A stretch of DNA of 34,773 nt from Verrucomicrobiota bacterium (GCA_026398235.1 JAPLTE010000075.1:1-34773), one strand, 5' to 3'; counted from the first letter of the stretch, positions 24,132-34,159 are shown. Program-made: numbers and translations. Notes: a model not told the origin generated them from the letters alone.

Positions 24132-27095
24132 GTGGGCAATCCAACCAAATTCTCTCTTTTCCTGCGCGTGCGTATCGCGGTGATCTGCACCGTAGGCCTG
24201 CTCCTCCTCATTCTGGTCGAACCGCATCTGTTTCGCTTCGCGATCTGGGAAGGGGTGACCTTCCAGGCGGCACGGCACGGAGTGCATCTGGAGATTGGTT
24301 CCGTCGAGGGAAGCCTTTATGAACCGGTGGTATTCCATGATATTTGGCTCATCTCCTCGCACTCTGCGGTGGTGTCCAAAACGAGCATCAACTCGGCAGA
24401 AGTGGCGTTTTCGTGGCGCTCGCTGCTCATGCAAAAAGGCCGGGGATTTTTTGATCGACTGAGCCTGGAAGGTGTCCACGCCGACGTTGCATTGCAGCCT
24501 TATGCCGAGACCGGCCCTGAACCGATCCCGGCCCAAGTGCAGAGCGAGTTCGAGCCATGGCTGCCTGCACCGACCCTCACCGAAGTTTCCAACTCCAGCT
24601 TCCGGTTTCATTTGGGCAATCGGACGATTGATTATTCCGATGCCCGCTTCACCGTCCACTCGTCCAAGCCGGGGGTGATCGCCATCGAAAGGCTCACGCT
24701 GGAACAGGGCAGCATCGCCCGCACCTTTACCAAGTTGCGCGGCACCACCGCCCTCCAAGGCACGCGGCTGCGGGTGGCAGACATCACCTTGAGCGAAGGG
24801 GTCGTCTTAAAGAGCCTCTCGTGCGATCTCGAAGATCTGACACGCGGGCAATTGCAGGTTGATTTTGAATTCGCGGCATTTGGCGGTTCGCTCGGTGGCG
24901 AACTGCTCAACACGTCGCTCGGCCGGTTGCCGATTTACGACATCGTCGGCTATTTCTCGAACATATCCGTGGAAGCACTGGGCCAATTTTTGAACGCGCC
25001 GGAGAAAGCCGGCGGCCTCATCACGGAAGGGCGCTTCACGTTCCGGGGATCGCCGCAAGATCTGGAAAACGCGACGGTCTCGACGCGTTTTGAGGCGCGC
25101 GATTTCCGCTGGGGAGCGCGCCAGTGGAATTCCCTGGTGCTCGGCGTAACCGTGGTGAACCACCGGGTGCAGATCCCGGAACTGGAGCTTCAGCAGGCGC
25201 ACAATACCCTGCGCTTAAAGGGCGAACTCGCTCTGCCCGGCGAGGAAACGCCGTGGTGGCTTTCGGCCTTCAGCTTCGACATCACCGCCAAGTTTGACAA
25301 CCTCACCGAACTTTCCGCCCTCGTCGGCCCGCGCTTCGCGGATGCCGCCGGGAAACTGACCGTGGATGGCTCGATCCGGGGGGACAAAAAAGCGTACTCG
25401 GGCCAGTTGCTGATCGCCGGTTCCAAGCTGGCCTGGCGCGGCGTTCCCTTCGACCTGTTCAACGCAGGGATCAAGCTCGACGGCAACGAACTGCAAATCC
25501 TCAATCTGGAGGCCACCCACGGCACTGATTTCGTGCGCGGCAAAGGGGTGGTGAGCATCCTCGGCGAACGGCGCTACCAGGGCGAACTCAATGCCTCGAT
25601 TGAAGAACTCGCCGCCTACAGCCCGCTGCTTCAAAAGCCGATCGTCCCTGCGCCTCCCGGCGGCGGATTGGTGGTCAACTGGTCCGGCGACGGCACCGCC
25701 ACCACCCATTCCGGCGCGTTTACCGCCCATTTCCGCAAGCTGCGCACGCTCAATACCCCGGAGGTTCCCGCCACCCTACCGGTGGATGCGGACCTGGTGG
25801 GCACCTATGCTCCCGGCGGCCTCTCGTTGAGCAAATGCGTGCTCGCCAACGACGAGATCCGGCTCGAAGGACAGCTCGCGGCGAACGAGAAGACCCTCAA
25901 ATTGGAAGGGATCAAGCTCACCCAAAACAAAGTGCCCTGGCTGGAAGGCGACGCCACGCTGCCCTTCAACCTGTTCCAATGGTGGGTGAACCCGAGCCTC
26001 GCCGCCCTTTCCCCGGACGCTCCTTTTGTGGCGCGTTTGAGCGCCAAAGGAATCCAGCTCGAAGAAGTCGCCCATTTGACGGGACGCCAAATCCCCGTGC
26101 GCGGGCTGCTCACCGGGACAGTCAAAACCGAAAGCACTTTGCGGAATTTGCGCGTCACGGGGGCGGTGAGACTCACGAAGGGGCAGCTTCCCGCCACCGA
26201 ATGGGTCCCGGCGCTGGATAAACTGGAGGCCGAGGCGGAAATCGACGGCAATGTGCTGCGGCTCTCCAAATTTTCCGCCAGCCATCCCTGGGGCAATTTC
26301 TCCGCCACTGGTTCCCTGGATTTCTCCAAGTTCGACGCCACCGCCTTTGATCTTCTCGTTCACGGCGAAAAAGTGCGCTTCAACGCCGGTCCCGACTGGG
26401 CAGGCAGCGCGAATCTGGACGTGACCGTCACCGGCACCCGGGACGCGGCGAACGTCACCGGGGCGGCGGAAATTGCCACGCTGGAAACAACGCCACGGCC
26501 CCATTTTGGTGCGCTCATAACCAGCGGCAATCCCGAAACGATTCGTGTGCCCGCACCCGCGATCAACTTCAAAGCGCCCTTCGACCGCTGGAACTACAAC
26601 GTGGGGGTCACCACGTCCGAGCCGGTTTCCATTAAAGAAGGCAGCGTGAGCGCCGCGCTCCGGTTTGCCGGCACCGGCTCACCCCTCACCGCCACCGGCA
26701 GCGTGACCTTTGCCGGGTTGCCCGCGGGAACTTCCTACACGATCGGGAAACTGGAAAGCGGCACCTGGCAATTGGGCGAAAACCCGTTTGTCGTGGCCCA
26801 CCTTTCCGGGAAATTCATCTGCGAAAACTCGATCCAGAAATTTGACGGCTACTTTATTGGGCCACCCGACCACCTCGCATCCACCTTCTCCGGCCAGCGC
26901 CCTGAGGACGATGAGTTGATCCGCATCGGCTTTACCCCGGGTGCCAAGCCGCTCCCTCCGGAGATCGCCACGCTCCCTCTCGATGTAAAGCCGCTCGTTT
27001 CCATCCCGCTTTTGCCCATTGAGACCGGCAGCACAAAAGAGGCCCAAGCCGTGTCGCAACCGATTCCGCCCCCGCCACCCAAACCGATGCCATGA
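24132..27095 (+). CDS. AsmA/TamB-like large membrane-anchored protein
   Basis: The 987-residue protein has one N-terminal membrane helix (about 12-32, VRIAVICTVGLLLLILV). A long region of repeating short beta-strands follows, with motifs such as SVEGSLYEPVVFHDI, RLKGELALPGEE and KFSASHPWGNFSATGSLDFSKF. This is the look of AsmA/TamB-type proteins that bridge the periplasm in envelope or lipid transport. The C-terminus is a short hydrophobic/proline stretch ending PIPPPPPKP. Assignment is by overall pattern only. The start is GTG at 24132, needed to keep the membrane helix; no Shine-Dalgarno is seen. Its stop overlaps the ATG of the protease gene by ATGA, so the two are translationally coupled. 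Confidence 0.75.
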   Translation: MGNPTKFSLFLRVRIAVICTVGLLLLILVEPHLFRFAIWEGVTFQAARHGVHLEIGSVEGSLYEPVVFHDIWLISSHSAVVSKTSINSAEVAFSWRSLLMQKGRGFFDRLSLEGVHADVALQPYAETGPEPIPAQVQSEFEPWLPAPTLTEVSNSSFRFHLGNRTIDYSDARFTVHSSKPGVIAIERLTLEQGSIARTFTKLRGTTALQGTRLRVADITLSEGVVLKSLSCDLEDLTRGQLQVDFEFAAFGGSLGGELLNTSLGRLPIYDIVGYFSNISVEALGQFLNAPEKAGGLITEGRFTFRGSPQDLENATVSTRFEARDFRWGARQWNSLVLGVTVVNHRVQIPELELQQAHNTLRLKGELALPGEETPWWLSAFSFDITAKFDNLTELSALVGPRFADAAGKLTVDGSIRGDKKAYSGQLLIAGSKLAWRGVPFDLFNAGIKLDGNELQILNLEATHGTDFVRGKGVVSILGERRYQGELNASIEELAAYSPLLQKPIVPAPPGGGLVVNWSGDGTATTHSGAFTAHFRKLRTLNTPEVPATLPVDADLVGTYAPGGLSLSKCVLANDEIRLEGQLAANEKTLKLEGIKLTQNKVPWLEGDATLPFNLFQWWVNPSLAALSPDAPFVARLSAKGIQLEEVAHLTGRQIPVRGLLTGTVKTESTLRNLRVTGAVRLTKGQLPATEWVPALDKLEAEAEIDGNVLRLSKFSASHPWGNFSATGSLDFSKFDATAFDLLVHGEKVRFNAGPDWAGSANLDVTVTGTRDAANVTGAAEIATLETTPRPHFGALITSGNPETIRVPAPAINFKAPFDRWNYNVGVTTSEPVSIKEGSVSAALRFAGTGSPLTATGSVTFAGLPAGTSYTIGKLESGTWQLGENPFVVAHLSGKFICENSIQKFDGYFIGPPDHLASTFSGQRPEDDELIRIGFTPGAKPLPPEIATLPLDVKPLVSIPLLPIETGSTKEAQAVSQPIPPPPPKPMP

Positions 27096-28288
27096 ACCCA
27101 GAGAGCATGCGATCCCCTGAGCCGCCCGAGGCGAACCCGCCCGGCCCCCAGGAAAATCGCACGCGATCGGGCGTTTTTTTGGGAACCTTTCTCAACATCC
27201 GGTTTTACCTCGACTACTCCTGGTTCTTTATCGTCGCGCTGGTCATCTACACCCTCTCCAGCTTTTTTTTCCCGCACGAACTGGCTGGGCGTGATCCGGC
27301 GGTTTACATCACGATGGGGGTCTTTGCCGCCCTGCTCTTTTTTGTTTCGATCCTCCTGCACGAGCTGGGCCACAGTGTCGTAAGCCAGCGGTGTGGCATC
27401 CCGGTGCCGAGCATCACGCTGCTTTTCATCGGGGGGCTGGCGGAGATTTCGCGCGAACCGGATGATCCCAAGACCGAACTGAAAATCGCGATTGCCGGGC
27501 CCGCCGTCTCGTTGGTCCTGGTCGTGGTCTACCACGCCGTCGCCTGGGGGTTCGAGGCAGTGGGTATTCCGGAAGGCACCGCCGTTTTCAGATGGCTTTC
27601 GGCTGTCAATTTGATGCTGGTGCTTTTCAACGCCATCCCCGGTTATCCGTTGGACGGCGGGCGCATCCTGCGGGCGCTCCTCTGGCTCTACAGCGGCGGA
27701 TTCCGCCGGGCCACCTTCATCACCTCGCGTATTGGGGTGGCTTTCAGTTGGCTGCTCATGGCTCTGGGCGTGCTCCTCATCTTCGGGGGCCAATGGGGCC
27801 AGGGGCTGCTTTTCCTGATTATCGGCAGCTTTCTCAAAAGTGCCGCCGAAAGCGGTTACGCGCAGGCGCTTTCCAGGGAATTCCTCGACGGAGTTCGCGT
27901 CCGGGATCTGATGACGCACGACCCCGTCTGCGTCCCGGCCCAGCTCCCGCTCAACCTCGCCGTGGACGACTATTTCCTCACAAACCACCACATGGCGTTT
28001 CCGGTGGTCGATGCTGACCGGCGCTTCCGGGGATTGCTGCGCCTGGATTCCCTCAAAAATGTCCCTCGCGAACGGTGGCCCTACACCCTGGCGGGCGAAC
28101 TGGCCGACACCCACAACGCGCATCTCGGCATCCCGGCCGAAACAAGCGCCGCCAGCGCCCTGCGGTTGCTGTTGATCCCCGGCCAAGGGCACCTCGGGGT
28201 GCTCGACGAAGCCGAGCGGCTCATCGGCATTATTACCCGACACGATTTGCTGCACTTCATCCGCATCCACACGGAACTGGAAGACTGA
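27092..28288 (+). CDS. Site-2-type (M50) intramembrane metalloprotease with CBS domains
   Basis: The 398-residue polytopic membrane protein has the zinc-binding HELGH at residues 90-94. The third metal ligand motif GYPLDGGRIL (Asp188) lies in a later helix. After the membrane part, residues from about 269 onward form a CBS pair: VRVRDLMTHDPVCVPAQLPL and a second unit ending LIGIITRHDLLHFI. This architecture marks the CBS-containing S2P family, in which CBS domains may sense adenine nucleotides. Substrates are unknown; coupling with the AsmA/TamB-like gene suggests a cell-envelope role. The N-terminus is a Pro-rich cytoplasmic tail. Confidence 0.92.
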   Translation: MNPESMRSPEPPEANPPGPQENRTRSGVFLGTFLNIRFYLDYSWFFIVALVIYTLSSFFFPHELAGRDPAVYITMGVFAALLFFVSILLHELGHSVVSQRCGIPVPSITLLFIGGLAEISREPDDPKTELKIAIAGPAVSLVLVVVYHAVAWGFEAVGIPEGTAVFRWLSAVNLMLVLFNAIPGYPLDGGRILRALLWLYSGGFRRATFITSRIGVAFSWLLMALGVLLIFGGQWGQGLLFLIIGSFLKSAAESGYAQALSREFLDGVRVRDLMTHDPVCVPAQLPLNLAVDDYFLTNHHMAFPVVDADRRFRGLLRLDSLKNVPRERWPYTLAGELADTHNAHLGIPAETSAASALRLLLIPGQGHLGVLDEAERLIGIITRHDLLHFIRIHTELED

Positions 28289-28327
28289 CGCTCCTTTCGT
28301 GCACGGGGGACTCCAGAGCGAAGCGCA

Positions 28328-29143
28328 TTACGAAAACCGCACGAAATCGCGCAAAAACTGCACCCAGACGAAGAGCAATCCCCGCCAGGAATAGCGCACC
28401 GTCCCCTCTTCCTCCGGCAACAGGAGCCCCACTGCGATGTTATGGGCGATCTGATGCTCCAAATCCCGCTGCATGGAAAGCTGCATCTCCTCGGGATCCG
28501 AGAACGCAAGCCCTTCTGTGGAGACCCCTGCCTTATCCAAATAGTCCCTATGGCTGCCCACCATTTCCAGGACCCCGCGATCCCCCCGCAGGCGGTTGGT
28601 CCGAAATTGCGGCGCGAATTCCATCGCATACGAAAATGGATAATTCCATGTCGTCCAGGAAGTTCCGTCCTTGCCCCGCGATGAAAAGCTCAGGTAATAA
28701 AACGCGAAATCTTCCTGGTTCACCAGGCAGATGGCCGCCTGCAGCCGTTCGTCGCTCTTGTAAAAGAGGCGGAAGAACTGCCGATGCCCATCCCAATCCC
28801 AGCCCGTATCGTCGATCTGCTCAAAACCTTCCTCCTCCAACTCCTGCGTCAGCGCCCCAAGATCGGGGAAAAGATCGCGCGAGGGGGGATATTGATGGCG
28901 CAATGGTTTCACGACGGGAAGTCGCACCTTGCGCACGCGGGTCAAGATTTCCAGCCAGGGGAGCATCAACCAACTCGCAGCGAAGAGCGCCCCTATTTCC
29001 CAATGGCCCGTGACGAAATACCCGACCAAAAACGAGGTCCCCAGGATGCAAAAGGACCCGAGTTTGAATAAAACCGGGTGGGCAAAACTGCGCAATCCCA
29101 AGCTGAAGAGCGCCGCGGCAAAAATGAATAGAAAATCGGTCAT
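28328..29143 (-). CDS. Membrane protein of unknown function
   Basis: The 271-residue protein has two or three N-terminal membrane helices within residues 1-65 (FLFIFAAALFSLGLRSF, FCILGTSFLVGYFV, ALFAASWLMLPWLEIL). A roughly 200-residue soluble domain rich in aromatic and charged residues follows, including GWDWDGHRQFFRLFYKSD and FAFYYLSFSSRGKDG. Good codon structure and lack of repeats support a real gene. It is convergent with the protease gene and divergent from nuoB. I do not recognise the family. Confidence 0.8.
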   Translation of the reverse strand: MTDFLFIFAAALFSLGLRSFAHPVLFKLGSFCILGTSFLVGYFVTGHWEIGALFAASWLMLPWLEILTRVRKVRLPVVKPLRHQYPPSRDLFPDLGALTQELEEEGFEQIDDTGWDWDGHRQFFRLFYKSDERLQAAICLVNQEDFAFYYLSFSSRGKDGTSWTTWNYPFSYAMEFAPQFRTNRLRGDRGVLEMVGSHRDYLDKAGVSTEGLAFSDPEEMQLSMQRDLEHQIAHNIAVGLLLPEEEGTVRYSWRGLLFVWVQFLRDFVRFS

Positions 29144-29293
29144 CGAAGGTTCCCCTGAAAAGAGAAAAGGGCAAAACCCGAGAAAATCCAGCAGAACTTA
29201 TAGTAAAATCCGGCAAAAATAGACAATTTGTGGGCTGGACTTGGCAAAAGTGGCCTTGCTGAGAGGCCATATTCGCGCCAGAGTGGCTGACTC
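29144..29293. promoter_or_regulatory. Divergent region upstream of nuoB
   Basis: This 150-base gap must hold the start of nuo transcription and of the opposite gene. It is AT-rich in its left half, with a TATAGT around 29200 and a small GGCC/GGCC hairpin near 29250. No promoter can be assigned confidently. Neither nuoA nor any other open frame is present. Confidence 0.35.
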
Positions 29294-29905
29294 ATGATCG
29301 ACCACGCGCTCAGAGCGGATTTACAAAAACGCGGCATCTTCATCGCCTCGTTTGAGGATTTGTACAATTGGGGCCGCAAAAACTCCCTCTGGCCGCTCCA
29401 GTTCGGCCTCGCCTGCTGCGCCATTGAGATGATTGCCGCAGCGGCAGCCCGCTTTGACCTGGCCCGGTTTGGCGCGGAAGTCTTTCGCCCCTCGCCCCGT
29501 CAGGCCGACCTCATGATTATCGCCGGAACGGTGACCAAGAAGATGGCCCCGCTGGTGGTGCGCCTCTATAACCAGATGCCCGAGCCGAAATACGTGATCG
29601 CCATGGGCGCTTGCGCGATTTCCGGCGGCCCGTTCAAGGAAGGGTATAATGTTCTCAAAGGAATCGATCGGTATATCCCCGTCGATGTCTACATCCCCGG
29701 CTGCCCGCCACGCCCGGAAGCGCTTCTTCAAGGGTTGATCACGTTACAAGAAAAAATCGAAACCCAGCGCCTTTTTGGGAAAGACCTTCCCCGCCATGCT
29801 GATCCGGATGCTCCCGCCGGGTATCCCGTGCCCGTTTACGGAGAGCACGATTTGATTCCTCCGGCCAACCCTGAAGTTTTCTGCCCTCAACGCTCACCCG
29901 AATGA
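29294..29905 (+). CDS. nuoB: NADH-quinone oxidoreductase subunit B
   Basis: NuoB is the peripheral-arm subunit of respiratory complex I that carries iron-sulfur cluster N2, the last relay before quinone. The 203-residue protein has the tandem cysteines at 41-42 ([10 protein letters not shown]), Cys107 ([10 protein letters not shown]) and Cys137 (IPGCPPRPE), so all four ligands are present. The C-terminal 40 residues form a Pro-rich extension. The start at 29294 is the first ATG of the frame. It is the first gene of the cluster here; nuoA, its usual upstream partner, is absent. The nuoC start overlaps its stop. Confidence 0.97.
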   Translation: MIDHALRADLQKRGIFIASFEDLYNWGRKNSLWPLQFGLACCAIEMIAAAAARFDLARFGAEVFRPSPRQADLMIIAGTVTKKMAPLVVRLYNQMPEPKYVIAMGACAISGGPFKEGYNVLKGIDRYIPVDVYIPGCPPRPEALLQGLITLQEKIETQRLFGKDLPRHADPDAPAGYPVPVYGEHDLIPPANPEVFCPQRSPE

Positions 29906-30471
29906 CCGCCTTGACACCTGAATTTGTCCTTTCACGAATCCAGGCGGCGCTTCCCGAAGCCCGCGTAGAGCTCGTGCCCAACCCCAGTCCGTCGGGGCAG
30001 CACGCGCTTGTCGTGGATCGCCAGGACGCGCTCCAAGTCGCGCAGTTCCTGAAACGCGACCCGGAACTGCTCCTCGATTACGCCTCCAATGTGAGCGGAG
30101 TCGATTACGCAGACCACCTGGAAGCGGTCTACCACCTCTTCTCCATCGCGAAAAAGCAGGGGCCGATCACGTTGAAAATGCGCACGGGGGACCGGGCCAG
30201 GGAAATCACGGTTCCCTCGCTCACGCCCGTTTGGAAAAGCGCCGACTTCCAGGAGCGCGAAGCCTTCGACCTTTTCGGCATCCGTTTTGAAGGCCACCCG
30301 GACCTGCGCCGACTGCTCATGTGGGATGAATTCACCGATTTCCCCCTGCGCAAAGATTACATCGCCCCCGACGACTACGCATACGAGCCGACCCCGCACG
30401 GTGCCGTCATCCAAAAAGCCCAAGCCCATCTTTCTTCGGTCGCCCATCCGGCTTCCTCTCCCAACGCATGA
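29902..30471 (+). CDS. nuoC: NADH-quinone oxidoreductase subunit C
   Basis: NuoC is a peripheral-arm subunit of complex I with no cofactor. The 189-residue protein has a typical fold order ending in the signature [27 protein letters not shown] and FPLRKDY. It is a separate gene, not fused to nuoD. It overlaps nuoB by four bases (ATGA) and nuoD by four bases, indicating tight translational coupling. Confidence 0.96.
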   Translation: MTALTPEFVLSRIQAALPEARVELVPNPSPSGQHALVVDRQDALQVAQFLKRDPELLLDYASNVSGVDYADHLEAVYHLFSIAKKQGPITLKMRTGDRAREITVPSLTPVWKSADFQEREAFDLFGIRFEGHPDLRRLLMWDEFTDFPLRKDYIAPDDYAYEPTPHGAVIQKAQAHLSSVAHPASSPNA

Positions 30472-31610
30472 GTTTCCACCCGCACAATTCTTCCTTAAAC
30501 GAGGTAAACGGTGCGGGAGCACTGGACGTTTCGCTCGGGCCGCAACACCCCTCCACACACGGCGTATTCCGCATGAACGTGCGGATGGAAGGCGAGACGA
30601 TCACCAAATTGCAGCCGGTCTTTGGCTACCTGCACCGCAACCACGAGAAAATCGCGGAAGCCAATAGCTGGCTTGGCTCGATGCCTTACACGGACCGGCT
30701 CGATTACATCTGCCCGATCACCAACAACTGGGCGTATGCGAGAGCGGTGGAGCAACTCGCGGGCATCGAAGTTCCCGAACGCGCGGAATACATCCGGGTG
30801 ATCGTCGGCGAATTGACCCGCCTCCAGAATCACACCGCGTTCCTCGGGTTCATCCTCGGCGACATGGGCGCTTGGGGCTCCGCGCTCATGTATGCGTTCC
30901 GCGAGCGGGAAAAAATCCTCGACCTCTTTGAATGGCTCACCGGCGCGCGCATGATGGTCAATTACATGCGTTTTGGCGGCGTCCGCTGCGATTTGCCCGT
31001 CGGCTGGCTGGAAAAAGCGCGTGCGTACGTGGAAACCTACCCGGCGTTCCTCGACGAAATGGAGCAACTGCTCACCGGCAACGAAATTTTGCTCGCCCGG
31101 TTGCAGGGGGTCGGCGTCCTCAGCGGCGAACGGGCCATCAACGGCGGCCTCTCCGGCCCGGTGCTGCGCGCAAGCGGCGTCGATTACGACATCCGCAAAG
31201 TGGATGCCTACGGCGTCTATCCCCGCCTCTCCTTCCGCATCCCGCGGGGGACGGTCGGCGACTGCTACGACCGGTTCATGATTCGCCTGCTCGAAGCGCG
31301 CGAATCGATCCAGATTCTCCAGCAAGCGTTCGCGCAAATCCCCGCAGGCCCGACGCTCAACCCAGCCGTCAAACAACGCGGCTTCAAGCCCCCGGTCGGC
31401 GAAGCGTACGGGCGCATCGAAGGTCCCAAGGGTGAACTCGGCTTCCACCTCATCAGCCAAGGCGGCGACAAACCGTATCGCTACCATGTGCGCCCTCCAA
31501 GTCTCATCAACCTCACCCTGCTCGAAGAAATGTGCCTGGGCACGAAGATCGCCGACGTCATGGTCATCCTCGGTTCCATCGACATCGTTCTGGGCGAAGT
31601 AGACCGTTAA
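30468..31610 (+). CDS. nuoD: NADH-quinone oxidoreductase subunit D
   Basis: NuoD is the 49-kDa-type complex I subunit that forms the quinone pocket with NuoB. The 380-residue protein has [15 protein letters not shown] near residue 24, the [12 protein letters not shown] block, [11 protein letters not shown], and the C-terminal end DIVLGEVDR. The quinone-site His in HPSTHG is present. Length is slightly below 400 because it lacks an N-terminal extension. It is followed by a 119-base gap carrying two facing repeat arrays before nuoI. Confidence 0.97.
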   Translation: MSFHPHNSSLNEVNGAGALDVSLGPQHPSTHGVFRMNVRMEGETITKLQPVFGYLHRNHEKIAEANSWLGSMPYTDRLDYICPITNNWAYARAVEQLAGIEVPERAEYIRVIVGELTRLQNHTAFLGFILGDMGAWGSALMYAFREREKILDLFEWLTGARMMVNYMRFGGVRCDLPVGWLEKARAYVETYPAFLDEMEQLLTGNEILLARLQGVGVLSGERAINGGLSGPVLRASGVDYDIRKVDAYGVYPRLSFRIPRGTVGDCYDRFMIRLLEARESIQILQQAFAQIPAGPTLNPAVKQRGFKPPVGEAYGRIEGPKGELGFHLISQGGDKPYRYHVRPPSLINLTLLEEMCLGTKIADVMVILGSIDIVLGEVDR

Positions 31611-31636
31611 ACCAAACACGCTTTGAAAACGACTCA

Positions 31637-31717
31637 CGCAAAGACGCAAAGACGCAAAGGAAATGAGAGGCTCAACGAGTCCCTCTCCGCGTCTCCCCGT
31701 CCCCGTGTCTCCGCGTC
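31637..31717. repeat. Two facing arrays of 8-bp units between nuoD and nuoI
   Basis: The left array has three CGCAAAGA-type units at 31637-31660. The right array has four units of TCCGCGTC type at 31686-31717 (TCCGCGTC, TCCCCGTC, CCCGTGTC, TCCGCGTC). On the opposite strand the right units read GACGCGGA. Both arrays share the core ACGC-two purines-AG, so they form a diverged inverted pair with a 25-base spacer. Confidence 0.88.
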
Positions 31718-31729
31718 TTTTCCTCTTTC

Positions 31730-32350
31730 ATGAACTTACCCGGCTCAGGCATTCTCAAAGGCATGGCGGTCACTGCTGTGAATTTCATCGGCAGCTTCTT
31801 GGACCGCGCCCACGCCAAACGCCTCATCACCGAACAATATCCCGAGGAGCGGCCCACGCTCGTCGAGACTTCCCGCAGTTTTCCGTTCCTTGTGTTCGAT
31901 GGCGACCCCGAAAAAGGGATCCGTTGCACGGCATGCAAGATTTGCGAAAAGGAATGCCCGCCGCAGTGCATCTTTATTGTCAAAGACAAGGACGCCAACG
32001 GCAAACCGATCCTGCGTCCTCAAATCTTCGACATCGACATCTCCGTCTGCATGGGCTGCCAGATTTGCGTCGAGGTCTGCCCGTTCGAGTCGATCCGCAT
32101 GGATAATATTTATGAAGTGAGCGCCTACGACCGATTTGAGACGCTGGTGCTCCACAAGGAGCAACTCTTGAAGTCGAACGTATATTACCGCCAGATTCAC
32201 CCGACCGAAGCGGCGCAAACCGACGCCCGCATCGAAGCGGCCCGCGTCAAGAAAGCCGCCGCAGCCAAGGCCGCCGCCGAGAAAGCAGCCGCTGCAAAAG
32301 CCGCCGCAGCCGCCAAGGCCGCTGAAACCCAACCGGAGCCCACCGCGTAA
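31730..32350 (+). CDS. nuoI: NADH-quinone oxidoreductase subunit I
   Basis: NuoI is the ferredoxin-like complex I subunit holding clusters N6a and N6b. The 206-residue protein has two 4Fe-4S motifs: Cys66, 69, 72, 76 (CTACKICEKEC) and Cys107, 110, 113, 117 (CMGCQICVEVC). Both sets are complete. After residue 170 it has an unusual Ala/Lys-rich tail of about 30 residues built from KAAA-type repeats, then a short acidic/proline end. The stop TAA shares its last base with the nuoH start (TAATG). Confidence 0.96.
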   Translation: MNLPGSGILKGMAVTAVNFIGSFLDRAHAKRLITEQYPEERPTLVETSRSFPFLVFDGDPEKGIRCTACKICEKECPPQCIFIVKDKDANGKPILRPQIFDIDISVCMGCQICVEVCPFESIRMDNIYEVSAYDRFETLVLHKEQLLKSNVYYRQIHPTEAAQTDARIEAARVKKAAAAKAAAEKAAAAKAAAAAKAAETQPEPTA

Positions 32351-33585
32351 TGCATTTTCTGGAGAATCTCCCCCTCGCAACCAAAAAGTTCATCCTCGAC
32401 CTCGTCAAAGGGGCGTGCGGATGGCTCTGCACCAAGCTGGGAATCGCCTTGCCCCCCTGGGCGATGCCGCTGCTGTTGACGCTCGTCTCCATTTTGGTCG
32501 TCATCGTCGCGATCATCGCCGTGTACATGGTAATGTTCGCCCTCATGTCGGTCGCCGAGCGCAAAATTCTCGCGCGCATGCAGAACCGTTACGGCCCCAA
32601 CCGCGCCGGCTGGTTCGGGATCCTGCAACCGGTCGCCGACGGCATCAAGATGCTCACCAAGGAAGACCTCGTGCCGCGTGGCGCGGATAAGATCGTCCAC
32701 TTCCTGGCTCCCATCGCGATGGTCGCCCCGGCGCTCATGCTCCCTGCCATTATTCCCTACGGAACCGGCATGGTTCCGGTCGAGCTTTCGGCGGGCATCC
32801 TCTACTTTTTCGCGTTGGGCGCGGGCACCGAACTGGCGGTCTTCATGGCCGGTTGGTCCAGCAACAACAAATATTCGGTGATGGGAGCCATGCGCGCCAT
32901 CGCCCAGATGATCAGCTACGAACTGCCGCTCGTCATGTCGGCGGTGATCGCGGCGCTGGTCGCCGGAACCCTCTCGCCCACCGGGATCGTCGAAGCGCAG
33001 GGTGGCTACAGCTTGGGCTTCATTCCCAACTGGTTTGTTTTTACGCCCTGGGGTTTCGTGGCGTGCCTGCTCTTCTACATCGGCGCGCTGGCCGAGTCCA
33101 ACCGCTGTCCGTTCGACCTCCCCGAAGGCGAAAGCGAACTCGTTGCGGGCCATCTTACCGAGTATTCCGGCTTCAAATACGCCATTTTCTTCATGGCCGA
33201 ATACGTCGGGATGTTCGCCATCAACGGTTTGCTGGTGACCCTCTTTTTGGGCGGGTACAAAGCCCCCTGCCCGTTCCTGGAATGGATTCCCTCCTGGTGC
33301 TGGTTCTTTGCGAAACTGGCGCTCCTGGCGTTCTCGATGGTTTGGGTGCGCGCGACGCTGCCCCGTTTCCGCATCGACCAGATGATGCAGTTCGCCTGGA
33401 AGTTCATGCTCCCGATGAGCTTTGCGGCGTTGATCGCCGCCGCCGTCTGGTATTACGCCGGGCGTGGGCCGCTCGCGTGGGGCCTTTCCGCGCTGATCGT
33501 CGGCATCCCCTACCTCGCCCTGGGCCATTTCTGCTTTACCCGGCACCACACCGCCGACAACCGCCGTTACCTCTACTCCGAGTAG
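32350..33585 (+). CDS. nuoH: NADH-quinone oxidoreductase subunit H
   Basis: NuoH is the membrane subunit that links the quinone site to the proton-pumping arm. The 411-residue protein has about eight to nine membrane helices. Signatures are SVAERKILARMQNRYGPNRAG, QPVADGIKMLTKEDLVP, SYELPLVMS and AESNRCPFDLPEGESELV with its conserved acidic loop residues. N-terminal residues 1-50 include an extra hydrophobic segment relative to short homologues. nuoJ starts one base after its stop codon. Confidence 0.97.
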   Translation: MHFLENLPLATKKFILDLVKGACGWLCTKLGIALPPWAMPLLLTLVSILVVIVAIIAVYMVMFALMSVAERKILARMQNRYGPNRAGWFGILQPVADGIKMLTKEDLVPRGADKIVHFLAPIAMVAPALMLPAIIPYGTGMVPVELSAGILYFFALGAGTELAVFMAGWSSNNKYSVMGAMRAIAQMISYELPLVMSAVIAALVAGTLSPTGIVEAQGGYSLGFIPNWFVFTPWGFVACLLFYIGALAESNRCPFDLPEGESELVAGHLTEYSGFKYAIFFMAEYVGMFAINGLLVTLFLGGYKAPCPFLEWIPSWCWFFAKLALLAFSMVWVRATLPRFRIDQMMQFAWKFMLPMSFAALIAAAVWYYAGRGPLAWGLSALIVGIPYLALGHFCFTRHHTADNRRYLYSE

Positions 33586-33586
33586 C

Positions 33587-34159
33587 ATGCACGATCTCTT
33601 CCAACGCCTCATTTCGCTGCCGTGGGACCAGGCCCCGCAATGGTTCTTCCTCTTCCCCGCGCTGCTCATGCTGCTCGCAGCCGCCGCGGCGGTGATGCTG
33701 CGCAACCTGATCCATTGCGCCCTCTGCCTTACGCTCTCCTTCATTGCGCTGGGTGTCCTCTTCATCGCGCTCGGCGCGGAATTCGTCGGCTTTGTCCAAC
33801 TCCTTGTCTATGTCGGCGCGGTGACGATGCTGATCCTTTTCGCCATCCTGCTTACGCCCGCAAGCGAAGTCGCCGCCAGCAACAACCCGTTCCGCTCGTT
33901 CCAACTCTCCAAGGCATTGAACGCCGTGGCCGGTGGAGCCGTTGCGATGCTGGTGCTGGCAGGGCTGCTCGCCGCGATTTTCTTCAGCCCGCACGCGCAA
34001 GCCGCCGTAAACCCCGCCAAAGCCGCAACCGCACCCGCCGCTGCTATTGGCGAGAACCTTTTAAACCACACCCTGCTCCCGCTCCAAGGCACGGCCATCT
34101 TGCTGACTGCGGCCCTCATCGGAGCCGCTTTGCTCGCCAAGGAGGACAAACGTTCATGA
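33587..34159 (+). CDS. nuoJ: NADH-quinone oxidoreductase subunit J
   Basis: NuoJ is a membrane subunit of complex I with five helices. The 190-residue protein has AVMLRNLIHCALCLTLSFIALGVLFIALGAEFVG and the conserved LLVYVGAVTMLILFAILLT, which contains the pi-bulge Tyr/Gly region. An Ala-rich loop (about residues 140-160) precedes the last helix. nuoK begins inside its stop codon (ATGA overlap). Confidence 0.95.
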   Translation: MHDLFQRLISLPWDQAPQWFFLFPALLMLLAAAAAVMLRNLIHCALCLTLSFIALGVLFIALGAEFVGFVQLLVYVGAVTMLILFAILLTPASEVAASNNPFRSFQLSKALNAVAGGAVAMLVLAGLLAAIFFSPHAQAAVNPAKAATAPAAAIGENLLNHTLLPLQGTAILLTAALIGAALLAKEDKRS

